Of a stretch of 53,873 nt of DNA, positions 11,148 through 19,248 are shown one piece after another. How positions within the stretch are numbered: the stretch's first letter is position 1; each line of letters begins with the position of its first letter. Source of the stretch: Actinomycetes bacterium (lineage in GTDB: Bacteria > Actinomycetota > Actinomycetes > Propionibacteriales > Nocardioidaceae); the NCBI GenBank assembly GCA_030432975.1, contig JAUILS010000002.1, forward strand, positions 1-53,873. The letters are read 5' to 3'. A program made the position numbers and the translations under genes. The notes under the pieces are model-generated. The model had not been told where the DNA came from. It worked only from the letters and a program-made list of their open reading frames with translations, and did not search any database.

Positions 11148-11357
11148 TCAGCGAGCGACGTCGCGCCGCTCCTCGACGTGCGTCACGCGCTGCCGCTGCT
11201 GGTTCATCACCAGCGCGAGCATGATCGCGAGCGCACCGACGGCGATCAGGATCCAGCCGAGCGGACCCTCGTCCACCCAGCCCGTGCCGACGTTCACCAC
11301 GTCGAAGGCGAGCACCAGCCCCGCGAGCAGCAGGATGATTCCCAGTCCGACTCCCAT
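11148..11357 (-). CDS. DUF6458-family small membrane protein
   Basis: 69 residues: MGVGLGIILLLAGLVLAFDV, then GTGWVDEGPLGWILIAVGALAIMLALVM, and a short charged tail. The two hydrophobic segments (about residues 3-20 and 33-52) predict a hairpin membrane protein. The layout matches the DUF6458 family common in Nocardioides and relatives, whose function is unknown. It lies 10 bases after the stop of the 47-residue DUF6131-like gene on the same strand, so the two probably form a dicistronic unit. An AGGAGGCTGAC purine-rich stretch precedes the ATG. Confidence 0.8.
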   Translation of the reverse strand: MGVGLGIILLLAGLVLAFDVVNVGTGWVDEGPLGWILIAVGALAIMLALVMNQQRQRVTHVEERRDVAR

Positions 11358-11367
11358 GTCAGCCTCC

Positions 11368-11511
11368 TCAGAACACTCGCCGACGGCTGCCGCCGATCGG
11401 CACGAAGTTCAGGATCAGACCGACCACGAGCAGGATCAGCCCGATGGTGGTCAGGATCGAGATGCTGGCCACGAGTCCCACGATCAGCAGGATCAGACCC
11501 AAGACGATCAT
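11368..11511 (-). CDS. DUF6131-like mini membrane protein (47 aa)
   Basis: This gene is too short for the ORF track. Reading from the ATG at 11511 gives MIVLGLILLIVGLVASISIL, a second hydrophobic stretch TTIGLILLVVGLILNFV, and a basic tail GGSRRRVF. The repeated G-L-I-L-L-x-V-G-L pattern and length match the DUF6131 family of tiny two-helix membrane proteins in actinobacteria, of unknown function. AGGAAG precedes the start by six bases. The gene is first in a two-gene unit with the DUF6458 gene and is divergent from the LuxR regulator. The pairing of these two tiny families suggests a membrane stress or envelope role, but that is inference. Confidence 0.75.
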   Translation of the reverse strand: MIVLGLILLIVGLVASISILTTIGLILLVVGLILNFVPIGGSRRRVF

Positions 11512-11631
11512 TCAGTCACTTCCTTCTGGCTTGGTGCCCCGTCCGGCGCCGGAGAGGCACAGCGAGTCAAGCGACTCCGCTGGAGACTCGGTACCCCCCA
11601 AGGGGTGGGGCCATGCCACCCGGAACGGCAG

Positions 11632-11637
11632 TAGGAT
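11632..11637 (+). promoter_or_regulatory. -10 element for leaderless LuxR-type regulator
   Basis: TAGGAT, six bases, then GTG at 11644. The upstream spacer (11512-11631) also carries short inverted repeats such as GAGTC-AAGC-GACTC that could be operators. It is the divergent control region shared with the two mini membrane proteins. Confidence 0.45.
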
Positions 11638-11643
11638 CTCGTC

Positions 11644-12297
11644 GTGACGATCCGGATGGCTGTGGTCAACGACTACGAGGTGGTCGTTCACGGCGTCGCG
11701 GCGATGCTGCGGTCCTACACCGACCGGATCGAGGTGGTCGAGCTCGACGCCGACTCCTCCGTGGTCTCCCCGGTCGACATCGCGCTCTACGACACCTTCG
11801 CCCAGCCGCAGGGCGACCAGGCGGCGGTCGGGCGACTGGTCACCAACCCGCAGGTGCGCAGGGTCGTCGTCTACACCTGGAACCTCGACCCCGACCTCGA
11901 GCAGGCCAGCCTCCGCAAGGGTGCCTCGGGATACCTCTCCAAGCGGCTCACCGCCGCCGAGCTGGTCTCGGCGCTGGAGGCGGTCCACGAGGGCGAGGTG
12001 ATCGCCTCCGCCGACGACGCCACCAAGGCCCCGATCGCGGGCGACTGGCCCGGCCGCGAGGAGGGGCTCACCCCGCGCGAGTCGGAGGTGCTCTCGCTGA
12101 TCACCCAGGGGCTCTCCAACAAGGAGATCCTCGACCGCACCGGCCTCTCCATCAACTCGGTGAAGTCCTACATCCGCTCGTGCTACCGCAAGATCGGCGT
12201 CACCAGCCGGTCGCGCGCGGTGCTCTGGGGCATCGACCACGGCTTCCAGCCCGACCGCACCCGCACCGTCGGCCCGCAGATCCCCGGCGCCGACTGA
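11644..12297 (+). CDS. LuxR/NarL-type response regulator
   Basis: 217 residues. The N-terminal receiver-like domain (about 1-125) has the acidic site VVNDYE, a candidate phospho-acceptor Asp in IALYDTF near residue 50, the Thr in VVVYTWN and the conserved Lys in GYLSKRLT, so phosphotransfer may be retained. The C-terminal LuxR helix-turn-helix begins GLTPRESEVLSLITQGLSNK and continues SINSVKSYIRSCYRKIGV. No histidine kinase is adjacent, so this is an orphan regulator. GTG at 11644 is supported by the TAGGAT six bases upstream; an ATG at 11656 is the alternative. The divergent DUF6131/DUF6458 pair is a plausible target by position only. A strong hairpin follows the stop. Confidence 0.87.
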   Translation: MTIRMAVVNDYEVVVHGVAAMLRSYTDRIEVVELDADSSVVSPVDIALYDTFAQPQGDQAAVGRLVTNPQVRRVVVYTWNLDPDLEQASLRKGASGYLSKRLTAAELVSALEAVHEGEVIASADDATKAPIAGDWPGREEGLTPRESEVLSLITQGLSNKEILDRTGLSINSVKSYIRSCYRKIGVTSRSRAVLWGIDHGFQPDRTRTVGPQIPGAD

Positions 12298-12313
12298 CAC
12301 CTCCGGTTCTCGG

Positions 12314-12347
12314 GCCGGGTCCCCACGTACGCCGCTGGGGGCCCGGC
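12314..12347. terminator. Hairpin terminator after LuxR-type regulator
   Basis: A 12-bp stem GCCGGGTCCCCA / TGGGGGCCCGGC with one G-U wobble and a 10-base loop starts 16 bases after the regulator stop. It separates the regulator from the CapA gene. Confidence 0.75.
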
Positions 12348-12433
12348 ACGACCCTCCCGAGTGCCCGCGCGCGAGCCGCCGTGAGGTCGTCACGGATTGT
12401 CCGAAAACCCCTCTAGACCAGTCGCTTCACTCC

Positions 12434-12439
12434 TATCCT
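12434..12439 (+). promoter_or_regulatory. -10 element upstream of CapA-family gene
   Basis: TATCCT, six bases, then GTG at 12446, the leaderless spacing. It competes with a Shine-Dalgarno-led ATG at 12464 as the real start. Confidence 0.4.
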
Positions 12440-12445
12440 CGACGG

Positions 12446-14509
12446 GTGCGTGGAGAGCGGGGGATGGCCCGCCTGATCCTCCCCGCGGTCGTCGCGCTGA
12501 CGGTGTGCAGCCTCTTCCTCGGGTTCGTCTGGTCGCAGGCGGCCCCCAGCCCGGAGCCCACGCCGAGCCAGGCCGCGGTGGTCGACCCTGTCCTGAACAC
12601 GCCGACGACGGTCGTCGACGCCGACACCGGCAAGCCGCTCCCCGCCGGCTGGGTCGCGGAGATCGGCGGCGACGCCGACCCGCACCGCGTCGACGGACGC
12701 GGCCGCGTCACCCTGCGGCTCGACGCCCCCACCCTGATCCGGGTCGGCGCACCCGGGTACGCCGAGCGCGTCCTCGCGGTGGCCCCCGGACAGCAGCCGG
12801 CCGTCGACCTGGTGCGGCGTACCGCCGACAGCCTCTCCATCCGCTTCGGCGGCGACGTGATGCTGGGCCGCCGCTTCTACGAGCCGCTGGCGAACGGCGA
12901 GACCCGCCTCGAGGGCGGGGCCGGCGTCCAGCAGCACCTCGCGGTGCTCCAGGAGATCACCCCACTGCTCGGCGACGCCGACCTGACCGTCGTCAACCTC
13001 GAGACGTCGCTGGTGCGCGACCCCTACTTCCGCGGCACCCGCCCGCAGCGCTTCCACCAGACCAAGGACCTGGTCTTCGCGACCGCGCCCGCGGCGGCCA
13101 TCGCCCTCAAGCGCGCCGGCGTCGACGTCGTCGACCTCGGCAACAACCACGTGTACGACGCCCTCGGTGCCGGCCTCGACTCCACCCTGCGCACCGTCGA
13201 GGCGGCCGGGCTGGCGCACTTCGGAGCGGGGCGGACGCCCGAGGAGGCCTGGCGCCCGGCGTACGTCGAGGCACGCGGCCAGACCATCGCGTTCATCGGC
13301 TGCACCACCGTCACGGGTGACGCCCACCCCGTGCTCTACGTCGCGTCCGAGACCCAGGGCGGCGCGGCAGACTGCGCGCCGACGCCGATGCGCCGCGCCA
13401 TCGCCACCGCGCAGGCCGAGGCCGACACCGTCGTCGTGATGATGCACGGCGGCACGGAGTACCAACAGACCCAGGATCGCGAGGTCCGCGAGCTCAGCTC
13501 CGTCGCCGCCGACGCCGGCGCGACGCTCGTCGTCAACGGACACCCGCACGTGATCGGCGGCGTGGTCCGCGACGGTGACGCGCTCGTCGCCGAGACGCTG
13601 GGCAACCTGGTGTTCGACCAGAACCTCTGGTCGACGCTGCGGTCCTACCTGCTCCGCGTCGACCTGCGCGACGGCGCCCCGGTGCGCACCGTCGCCGACC
13701 CGTTCGCGATCTCCGACTACGCGCCGGTGCCGACCACCGGCGCGCTGGCCGACTCCTCCGCCCGGGTCGCGGCGGGGCTGCTCGAGGGGCCGCTGCTGCT
13801 CGGCTCGGGCGCCGCGACGACGACCCGCCTCCCGACCGCCGGCACCCCGCCGATCACCGGCGCCGCGGGCGAGGTGGTGCCGCTGCCGCCCGGCGCCTGG
13901 CTGACCGCCGGCCAGGACGGCGTCCTCCTCGGCGAGGACCTGCTCTACGGCACGGGCAGCATCGAGCGGATGGACACCGGCACCGACGGCGGCACCCCGC
14001 TGCTGTGGAGCCTGGGGAAGTACACCCAGGTCGGCAACGACGCCGCCTGCACCGGCAGCCGCGGCCTGCACGCCGTCCGCCAGCCCGCCCGCGACTTCGA
14101 CGTCGTCGCCTACCCGGCCCACCGGGTGCCGGTCTCCCCCGGCGACCGGCTGAGCCTCGTCGTCAGCGTGGCGAAGGCCTCGCGCGGCGCCCAGGCCGAG
14201 ATCCGGTGGTACGCCGAGATGGCCGGCGCCAGCAAGGACGTCGTGGTGCTGCCCCTCGGCCCGACCGACGGCCCGGCCGACGGCGACTGCCGGCAGGTGC
14301 GGCTCGACGTGGTCGTGCCCGACGGCGTGACGGCCGCGCAGCCCTATCTCCGGCTCGGCGACCCCGGCGGCGTCACCCGCGCCGGCGAGGTGATGGCCGA
14401 CGACATCCGACTCGTCCGCTGGGCCGAACCCGGTGCCGGCGGCCGCCTCTACGACGTCGTCGACTTCCAGCGCGACACCACCGTCGCCCCCGCCACCGAC
14501 GCCCGCTGA
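12446..14509 (+). CDS. Secreted CapA-like protein (PGA_cap metallophosphoesterase fold)
   Basis: 687 residues. An N-terminal signal/anchor (ARLILPAVVALTVCSLFLGF) precedes a Pro-rich linker and a carboxypeptidase-regulatory-like domain (VVDADTGKPLPAGW to about residue 120). The CapA domain starts near 131 with RFGGDVMLGRRF and has NLETSL, DVVDLGNNHVYDALGAG, VMMHGGTEY and NGHPHVIGG, the metal-site motifs of the family. The last 200 residues look like a beta-sandwich appendage. CapA proteins act in poly-gamma-glutamate synthesis, but no capB/capC is nearby. Actinobacterial homologues of this layout are generally uncharacterised, so a capsule role is not claimed. GTG at 12446 fits the leaderless pattern; the ATG at 12464, with GGAGAG six bases upstream, is equally plausible and gives a cleaner signal peptide. 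Confidence 0.82.
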   Translation: MRGERGMARLILPAVVALTVCSLFLGFVWSQAAPSPEPTPSQAAVVDPVLNTPTTVVDADTGKPLPAGWVAEIGGDADPHRVDGRGRVTLRLDAPTLIRVGAPGYAERVLAVAPGQQPAVDLVRRTADSLSIRFGGDVMLGRRFYEPLANGETRLEGGAGVQQHLAVLQEITPLLGDADLTVVNLETSLVRDPYFRGTRPQRFHQTKDLVFATAPAAAIALKRAGVDVVDLGNNHVYDALGAGLDSTLRTVEAAGLAHFGAGRTPEEAWRPAYVEARGQTIAFIGCTTVTGDAHPVLYVASETQGGAADCAPTPMRRAIATAQAEADTVVVMMHGGTEYQQTQDREVRELSSVAADAGATLVVNGHPHVIGGVVRDGDALVAETLGNLVFDQNLWSTLRSYLLRVDLRDGAPVRTVADPFAISDYAPVPTTGALADSSARVAAGLLEGPLLLGSGAATTTRLPTAGTPPITGAAGEVVPLPPGAWLTAGQDGVLLGEDLLYGTGSIERMDTGTDGGTPLLWSLGKYTQVGNDAACTGSRGLHAVRQPARDFDVVAYPAHRVPVSPGDRLSLVVSVAKASRGAQAEIRWYAEMAGASKDVVVLPLGPTDGPADGDCRQVRLDVVVPDGVTAAQPYLRLGDPGGVTRAGEVMADDIRLVRWAEPGAGGRLYDVVDFQRDTTVAPATDAR

Positions 14510-14530
14510 CTGGGCCTTCCCTCGGCCCCC

Positions 14531-14547
14531 GCGGCGGTGGTCGCCGC
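14531..14547. terminator. Possible weak terminator hairpin after CapA gene
   Basis: A GCGGCG / CGCCGC stem with a five-base loop, 22 bases past the stop; a smaller GGGCC/GGCCC hairpin lies just upstream. The stems are short for this genome, so the call is tentative. Confidence 0.35.
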
Positions 14548-14696
14548 CCCTTGCCCACTTCCGCGCCCGTGCGGCGACTCCCGCGCGTCCCGGGCGAGGC
14601 TGACGTCGCCGTGCACCCGCGGGAGTGGGCATCGGAGAGCTCGCCGGCCGGGTCCTGCCGGGAGGTGCCTACCATGGAGGAGAGGGGTGGATCCCC

Positions 14697-15068
14697 ATGA
14701 GTCACGCACCGAAGGTCACGGCAGCGGCCCTGGTCATCGTCGGCCTCCTCGGGCTCGTCGGCGCCGTCATCGTCATCCTCAACCTGCACATCTACGCCGG
14801 CCTGGAGGAGGGGTACGCCGCCAGCCCCGCCGAGGTCTGGAGCTGGTCGAAGCTCCTCGCAGTGGTCGACGTCGGACTCCTCGTCGGGTGCCCCGCCCTG
14901 GGGATCTACGCCGTGGCGAGGTCGCGCCACCGACGCGAGCCCGCCGCCCCCGATGGCCCAGTGCCCGGTGCGGCTGGCCCGAGACCTCGCGGGGTGCAGT
15001 CCGAAGACGGCGTCACCGGTGCCGGCGCGGTCACGCGCCGCGCCCCTCAGATCAGTACTCGCCCTTGA
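14697..15068 (+). CDS. Hypothetical small membrane protein (two TM segments)
   Basis: 123 residues from the ATG at 14697 (MSHAPKVTAAALVIVGLLGL). GAGGAGAGG about 11 bases upstream is the best Shine-Dalgarno; the ORF-track start at 14625 has no such support. TM1 spans about residues 8-30 and TM2 about 50-72 (LLAVVDVGLLVGCPALGIYAV). A polar, Pro/Arg-rich tail follows and is probably disordered. I recognise no family. The 3' end overlaps the convergent 153-residue gene by 17 bases, so the tail codons are shared with the other strand. Confidence 0.6.
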   Translation: MSHAPKVTAAALVIVGLLGLVGAVIVILNLHIYAGLEEGYAASPAEVWSWSKLLAVVDVGLLVGCPALGIYAVARSRHRREPAAPDGPVPGAAGPRPRGVQSEDGVTGAGAVTRRAPQISTRP

Positions 15069-15513
15069 CCACGAAGAACGACCCGCGGATGGTGCCGGCC
15101 AGCTTCGACTTCTGCCGGGCCCACTTGAACGCGCTGAGCTCCTCGGGCGGGTCCATGCCCTCGGAGAGCTTGAACCCCACGGCGCGCTTCCCAGCATCGG
15201 CGAGGGTGTACATCACGTTGACGGCCAGGCCGGACTCGTAGAACACGTGGGTCCAGCGGATGCCGTCCACCTCGACCTCGGCCGCCTCCAACGCAGGCGA
15301 CTCGATGACGATGCCGCGCTCCTGGTCGAGCACCCGCGCGACGTAGTCCACGAGCGCCGTGGCGTCGTCCGCGGCGGCGACGGCGAAGTCGACGTCGTAC
15401 TTGTTCTTGAAGTAGCGCGCCTCGTTGGCGCGCAGCCCGGCGAGGGCCTCCGCGACCGGAGACGACTCCAGTCCGGCAGTGGAGACGTCCTTGAAGTCGA
15501 CGATGTGCGTCAT
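15052..15513 (-). CDS. Hypothetical cytoplasmic protein, 153 aa
   Basis: Starts MTHIVDFKDVSTAGLESSPV at an ATG with AGGAG about six bases upstream. It continues LRANEARYFKNKYDVDFAVA and VDYVARVLDQERGIVIES, ending WARQKSKLAGTIRGSFFVVKGEY. It has no signal peptide or TM segment and looks like a compact alpha/beta domain. I do not recognise the family. Codon usage matches the neighbours, and the mix of residues argues for a real gene rather than a shadow. It converges on and overlaps the preceding plus-strand gene by 17 bases; 207 bases separate its start from the next plus-strand gene. Confidence 0.65.
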   Translation of the reverse strand: MTHIVDFKDVSTAGLESSPVAEALAGLRANEARYFKNKYDVDFAVAAADDATALVDYVARVLDQERGIVIESPALEAAEVEVDGIRWTHVFYESGLAVNVMYTLADAGKRAVGFKLSEGMDPPEELSAFKWARQKSKLAGTIRGSFFVVKGEY

Positions 15514-15720
15514 GGCTCCTCCTTGTCGTGGGCCGACTGTCCGGCGGCCGGGCTCATCCAGATGACGCCACGAGTCATCGAGCTGTGACACCCGGTGGCG
15601 CATCCGTGGCCTCACGTCACGCGGCGGCGCAGGCGAGTATCGCGGATCGAGCGTCGGCACGTCGCCGTCGCCGTAGCATGCCGACCGCAACGTCTTGACC
15701 TTCGGCGACGGGGAGACATC

Positions 15721-16113
15721 GTGGGCAACGCTCAAGCAGGCTGGTACGACGACGGCGCGGGCCGGCAGCGCTGGTGGGACGGCGAGAAGTGGACGGAGGA
15801 GTTCCGGCAGCCACCCGCCGACACCGGTGGGGGCCTGTCGGGGATGGTCCGCAAGATCGAGGCCGACGCGGTGGCGGGGGCGCAGCCGCGCCCAGCCCCG
15901 CAGGGCGCTAGCTACGTCGTCCTCCAGGTGATCCTCAAGGAGAAGCTCTGGGGCACCGGCTCGGGCAACCTCACCGAGCTGGAGCACGCCATCAACAGCC
16001 AGGCCGCGCTCGGGTACCGGCTGCACACCATCAGCACCTCCTCCTCTGGGAGCAAGGGCCTGGGCGGAGGGGACCGGATCCAGGCCACCATGGTCTTCGA
16101 GCGCCTCACCTAG
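15721..16113 (+). CDS. DUF2510-DUF4177 domain protein
   Basis: 130 residues from the GTG at 15721, with GGGGAG six bases upstream. Residues about 5-25 (QAGWYDDGAGRQRWWDGEKW) are a textbook DUF2510 W-Y-D-D/P-G...R-W-W-D-G motif, common at the N-terminus of actinobacterial membrane or envelope proteins. The C-terminal 75 residues (SYVVLQVILKEKLW, LEHAINSQAALGYRLHTIS, MVFER) match the DUF4177 layout. There is no TM segment. The function is unknown; the longer ORF-track start lacks a ribosome site. It converges on the secreted EEP gene across a hairpin. Confidence 0.75.
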   Translation: MGNAQAGWYDDGAGRQRWWDGEKWTEEFRQPPADTGGGLSGMVRKIEADAVAGAQPRPAPQGASYVVLQVILKEKLWGTGSGNLTELEHAINSQAALGYRLHTISTSSSGSKGLGGGDRIQATMVFERLT

Positions 16114-16142
16114 CCACCACCGATCCGCCCGCGGCCGGGCGA

Positions 16143-16179
16143 CGGCCGCCGGGGCCCGCGCACAAGCCCCGGCCGGCCG
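16143..16179. terminator. Bidirectional hairpin terminator between convergent genes
   Basis: CGGCCGCCGGGGC pairs with GCCCCGGCCGGCCG with a single bulge and a 10-base loop. It sits between the DUF2510 gene (plus) and the EEP gene (minus), where a shared terminator is expected. Confidence 0.7.
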
Positions 16180-16182
16180 GCC

Positions 16183-17406
16183 TCAGCGGTGCTTGCCCGC
16201 CCCCAGCCGCAGCCGCAGCACCACGCCGCCGTGGTCGGAGGGCCACAGCCCCGTGGCGGGGTCGCGGTCGGCGACGGAGGTGCCCGTGACGCGGCCCTTG
16301 TCGACGGCGTACCCCTTGCCCCGGGCCGAGCGCGCGAAGACCATGTCGATCCGGTGGTCGAAGCCGTCGCCGGTGGCGTCGTCGACGGTCTCCGACAGCC
16401 CGGAGGTCCAGCCCTGCTCGGCCGGCCGCCAGCGCAGCCACTCGTCGGTGAAGCCGGCGGGCCCGGTGACCAGGTCGTACGCCGCCTTGTGCGGCACCGT
16501 GTCGACCGGCTTGACCCGGTCGTCGAGCGGGTCGGAGTTGCAGTCGCAGACGAAGATCACGTTGCGGTCGGTCGGCGTCGCGGCCAGCAGCTCGCTCACC
16601 TGCGCCAGCGCGAGGTCGGAGCTGAACGCCTCGAGGTGGGTGTTGACGAAGCGGAAGCGCTGGTGCCCCTTGCGCACGTCGACCCACTGGAAACCACGGT
16701 CGAAGCTCATCGGCACGCCGGCCACGCTGACCTGGAGGTTGTAGGCGTAGATCGTGTCGCCGCTGTCGAGCACCCGCGCCTTGCCGGCGCGCATCAGGAT
16801 CACGTCGCGCATCGTCATCCGCACGTCGCGGACGGTGCCGCCCATCGTGCCGTCGAAGGGGCTGCCGGTGAAGCTCGGTGCCTCTACGTCGGCGCGCTCC
16901 CCGACGTTGACGGCGACGTAGTGCTGGCCTCGCGCGGCGAGCGCGTCGAGCAGGATCTGCAGGTAGTCGTAGTCGACCTCGGTCGCGTTGGGCACGCCGA
17001 CCTGGGTGAGCTCGAGCGGCCCGCTGCGCCACAGCGCCACCTCCTGGAGCCCGACCAGGTCGGGCCGGGTGCGCGCGATCTCCTTCGCCAGCAGCCCGGT
17101 CCGCACCGGGAAGTCCGTCCGGTCGACGATGTCGCGGGTGACGTGGGTGGCGTTGGCCAGCGCGACCAGCACCTGCTGCGGGGTGCCGCCCGCCGCCTGG
17201 GCCGCGAGCGCGGCGTTGACCGGGCGGTTGATGTCGGCCCCGAGGTAGAGGTTCCGCGTCATCACCGTCACCGGTTGGCCGCGGTGGTCGTGCCCCTTCT
17301 TGCCGGCGTACGCCGGCCCGGTCAGGCCTCCGGTCAGGGCGAGGGCCAGGACCGCGGTGAGGACCACCGCGACCCCTCCTCGCCAGGTGCCGCGCGTCGT
17401 CCCCAT
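16183..17406 (-). CDS. Secreted endonuclease/exonuclease/phosphatase-fold protein
   Basis: 407 residues. A Sec signal peptide (GVAVVLTAVLALALTGGLTGPAYA, cleavage near residue 34) is followed by a complete EEP fold: VTVMTRNLYLGADIN (motif I region), DLVGLQEVALWR (Mg-binding Glu), FVNTHLEAF, FVCDCNSDP (Asp/Asn pair), DHRIDMVF and WPSDHGGVVL (catalytic Asp-His). All core residues are visible. Family members include DNases, sphingomyelinases and phosphatases; the substrate cannot be told from sequence. The ATG at 17406 has GGAGGATCTC just upstream. It is divergent from the malic enzyme gene, with 119 bases of shared control region. Confidence 0.88.
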   Translation of the reverse strand: MGTTRGTWRGGVAVVLTAVLALALTGGLTGPAYAGKKGHDHRGQPVTVMTRNLYLGADINRPVNAALAAQAAGGTPQQVLVALANATHVTRDIVDRTDFPVRTGLLAKEIARTRPDLVGLQEVALWRSGPLELTQVGVPNATEVDYDYLQILLDALAARGQHYVAVNVGERADVEAPSFTGSPFDGTMGGTVRDVRMTMRDVILMRAGKARVLDSGDTIYAYNLQVSVAGVPMSFDRGFQWVDVRKGHQRFRFVNTHLEAFSSDLALAQVSELLAATPTDRNVIFVCDCNSDPLDDRVKPVDTVPHKAAYDLVTGPAGFTDEWLRWRPAEQGWTSGLSETVDDATGDGFDHRIDMVFARSARGKGYAVDKGRVTGTSVADRDPATGLWPSDHGGVVLRLRLGAGKHR

Positions 17407-17525
17407 GAGATCCTCCTTGATCCACTCCTGGGGCGATCCTGACCCTCGCGGCGCTGGATGGCAATGGTGGACGGAGGACCCGGCGCGAGTTGTGGCGCGG
17501 CCCCGGGACGGCCAAGGTAGGGGCC

Positions 17526-19235
17526 ATGGGCACCCGCGAGTACGAGCAGGACACCACCACCCGCGGTGGGCCGTTGCGGGTCCGCACCCGCGGTCGCGCC
17601 GTGCTGTCCAACCCGATGACCAACCGCGGCACGGCGTTCACCGACGCGGAGCGGCGGATGCTCGACCTGGTCGGGCTGCTGCCCACCGGCGTCACCAGCA
17701 TGGAGAACCAGTGCCGGCGGCTCTACGACCAGTTCCGCCGCACCTCGACCCCGCTGGGCAAGTACCTCCACCTGTCGGCCGTCCGCGACCGCAACGAGGT
17801 GCTGTTCTACCGCCTCCTCGCCGACCACCTCGAGGAGATGCTGCCGATCGTCTACACCCCCACCATCGGTGAGGCGATCGAGCGGTTCAGCCACGAGTTC
17901 AACCGGCCGCGCGGGGTGTTCCTCAGCATCGACCGGCCCGAGGACGTCGAGCGCTCGCTGCTCGACTACGGGCTCGGCGCCGACGACGTCGACCTGCTGG
18001 TGGCCACCGACTCCGAGGGCATCCTCGGCATCGGCGACCAGGGCGTCGGCGGCATCCAGATCGCGATCGGCAAGCTGTCCCTCTACACCGCCGCCGCCGG
18101 AATCCACCCGCGGCGGGCCATCCCCGTGGTGCTCGACGTCGGCACCGACAACCTCGGTCTGCTCAACAACGAGATGTACCTCGGTGAGAGGCATGCCCGC
18201 GTCCGCGGCCAGCGGTACGACGACTTCGTCGACCACTTCGTCACCACCGCCCACCGGCTGTTCCCCCACGCGATGATCCACTGGGAGGACTTCGGCCCGG
18301 CGACCGCGCACCACCTGCTCGAGCGCTACGCCGACCGGTGCACCTTCAACGACGACATCCAGGGCACCGCGGCCGTCGTGCTGGCCGCGATCATGGCGGG
18401 CGTCGACGTCACCGGCCACGACCTCGCCGACCACCGGATCGTGATCTACGGCGCCGGCAACGCCGGCATCGGCATCGCCCAGCTGGTCCGCGAGCGGCTG
18501 GTGCGCAGCGGGCTCACCCAGGCGCAGGCGCTCGCCCGGTTCCACGCCATCGGCATCAACGGCCTCTACGTCGACGACCAGCCCGAGCTGATGGGCTTCC
18601 AGCGGCCCTATGCCCGGACCCGCGGGGAGCTGGCGGGGTGGAGCGTGCGCGACCCCCGGCACATCACCCTCGAGGAGGTCGTCCGCGAGGTGCAGCCCAC
18701 GATCCTGATCGGCACCTCCACCCGCGGCGGCTCGTTCTCCCGCGAGGTGGTGCAGGAGATGGCCGCCCACTGCCAGCGGCCGATCATCATGCCGCTCTCC
18801 AACCCGACCAGCCGCGCCGAGGCCACCCCCGCCGAGGTCCTGGAGTGGACCGACGGCCGCGCCCTGGTCGCCACCGGTAGCCCGTTCGGCGCGGTGGACC
18901 ACGAGGGGGTGCGCTACCAGATCGCGCAGGCCAACAACGCGCTGATCTTCCCGGGGCTCGGGCTCGGTGTCGCCGCCTGCCGGGCCACCCGGGTCACCGA
19001 GGGCATGGTCGGCGCGGCCGCCGACGCGCTCGCCGGTCTCGTCAACGCCTACCGGCCGGGGGCCTCGCTGCTGCCGTCGCTGGCCGACCTGCGGATGGTG
19101 TCGGCGACGGTCGCGGTCGCGGTGGCCCGCGCCGCCGAGGCCGAGGGCGTGGCCGCCGAGCCGCTCACCGACCCGGTGCAGCAGGTGTTCGCGCGGATGT
19201 GGCAGCCGGCCTACCCGCCCATCGAGGCGATCTGA
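17526..19235 (+). CDS. NAD-dependent malic enzyme (decarboxylating)
   Basis: 569 residues from the ATG at 17526 (MGTREYEQDTT). It oxidatively decarboxylates L-malate to pyruvate in the cytosol. The signature YTPTIGEAIERFSHEF (substrate/Tyr motif) is near residue 110, then FNDDIQGTAAVVLA (metal-binding Asp pair) near 275, a Rossmann motif IYGAGNAGIGIA near 310, and MPLSNPTSRAEATP and FPGLGLGV further on. Length and layout match the large SfcA/MaeA-type enzyme rather than the short MaeB type. The 36-base upstream extension in the ORF track is unlikely, since AAGGTAGGGG lies just before the chosen ATG. With PEP carboxykinase later in the window it supports anaplerosis/gluconeogenesis. It converges on topoisomerase IB with a 13-base gap. 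Confidence 0.94.
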   Translation: MGTREYEQDTTTRGGPLRVRTRGRAVLSNPMTNRGTAFTDAERRMLDLVGLLPTGVTSMENQCRRLYDQFRRTSTPLGKYLHLSAVRDRNEVLFYRLLADHLEEMLPIVYTPTIGEAIERFSHEFNRPRGVFLSIDRPEDVERSLLDYGLGADDVDLLVATDSEGILGIGDQGVGGIQIAIGKLSLYTAAAGIHPRRAIPVVLDVGTDNLGLLNNEMYLGERHARVRGQRYDDFVDHFVTTAHRLFPHAMIHWEDFGPATAHHLLERYADRCTFNDDIQGTAAVVLAAIMAGVDVTGHDLADHRIVIYGAGNAGIGIAQLVRERLVRSGLTQAQALARFHAIGINGLYVDDQPELMGFQRPYARTRGELAGWSVRDPRHITLEEVVREVQPTILIGTSTRGGSFSREVVQEMAAHCQRPIIMPLSNPTSRAEATPAEVLEWTDGRALVATGSPFGAVDHEGVRYQIAQANNALIFPGLGLGVAACRATRVTEGMVGAAADALAGLVNAYRPGASLLPSLADLRMVSATVAVAVARAAEAEGVAAEPLTDPVQQVFARMWQPAYPPIEAI

Positions 19236-19248
19236 GGCCTGCCCCGGG

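Noticed and set aside
12446-14509. CapA gene as evidence of a poly-gamma-glutamate capsule cluster
   Set aside because: No capB, capC or capE gene lies nearby; isolated CapA-fold proteins are common in actinobacteria without a capsule.
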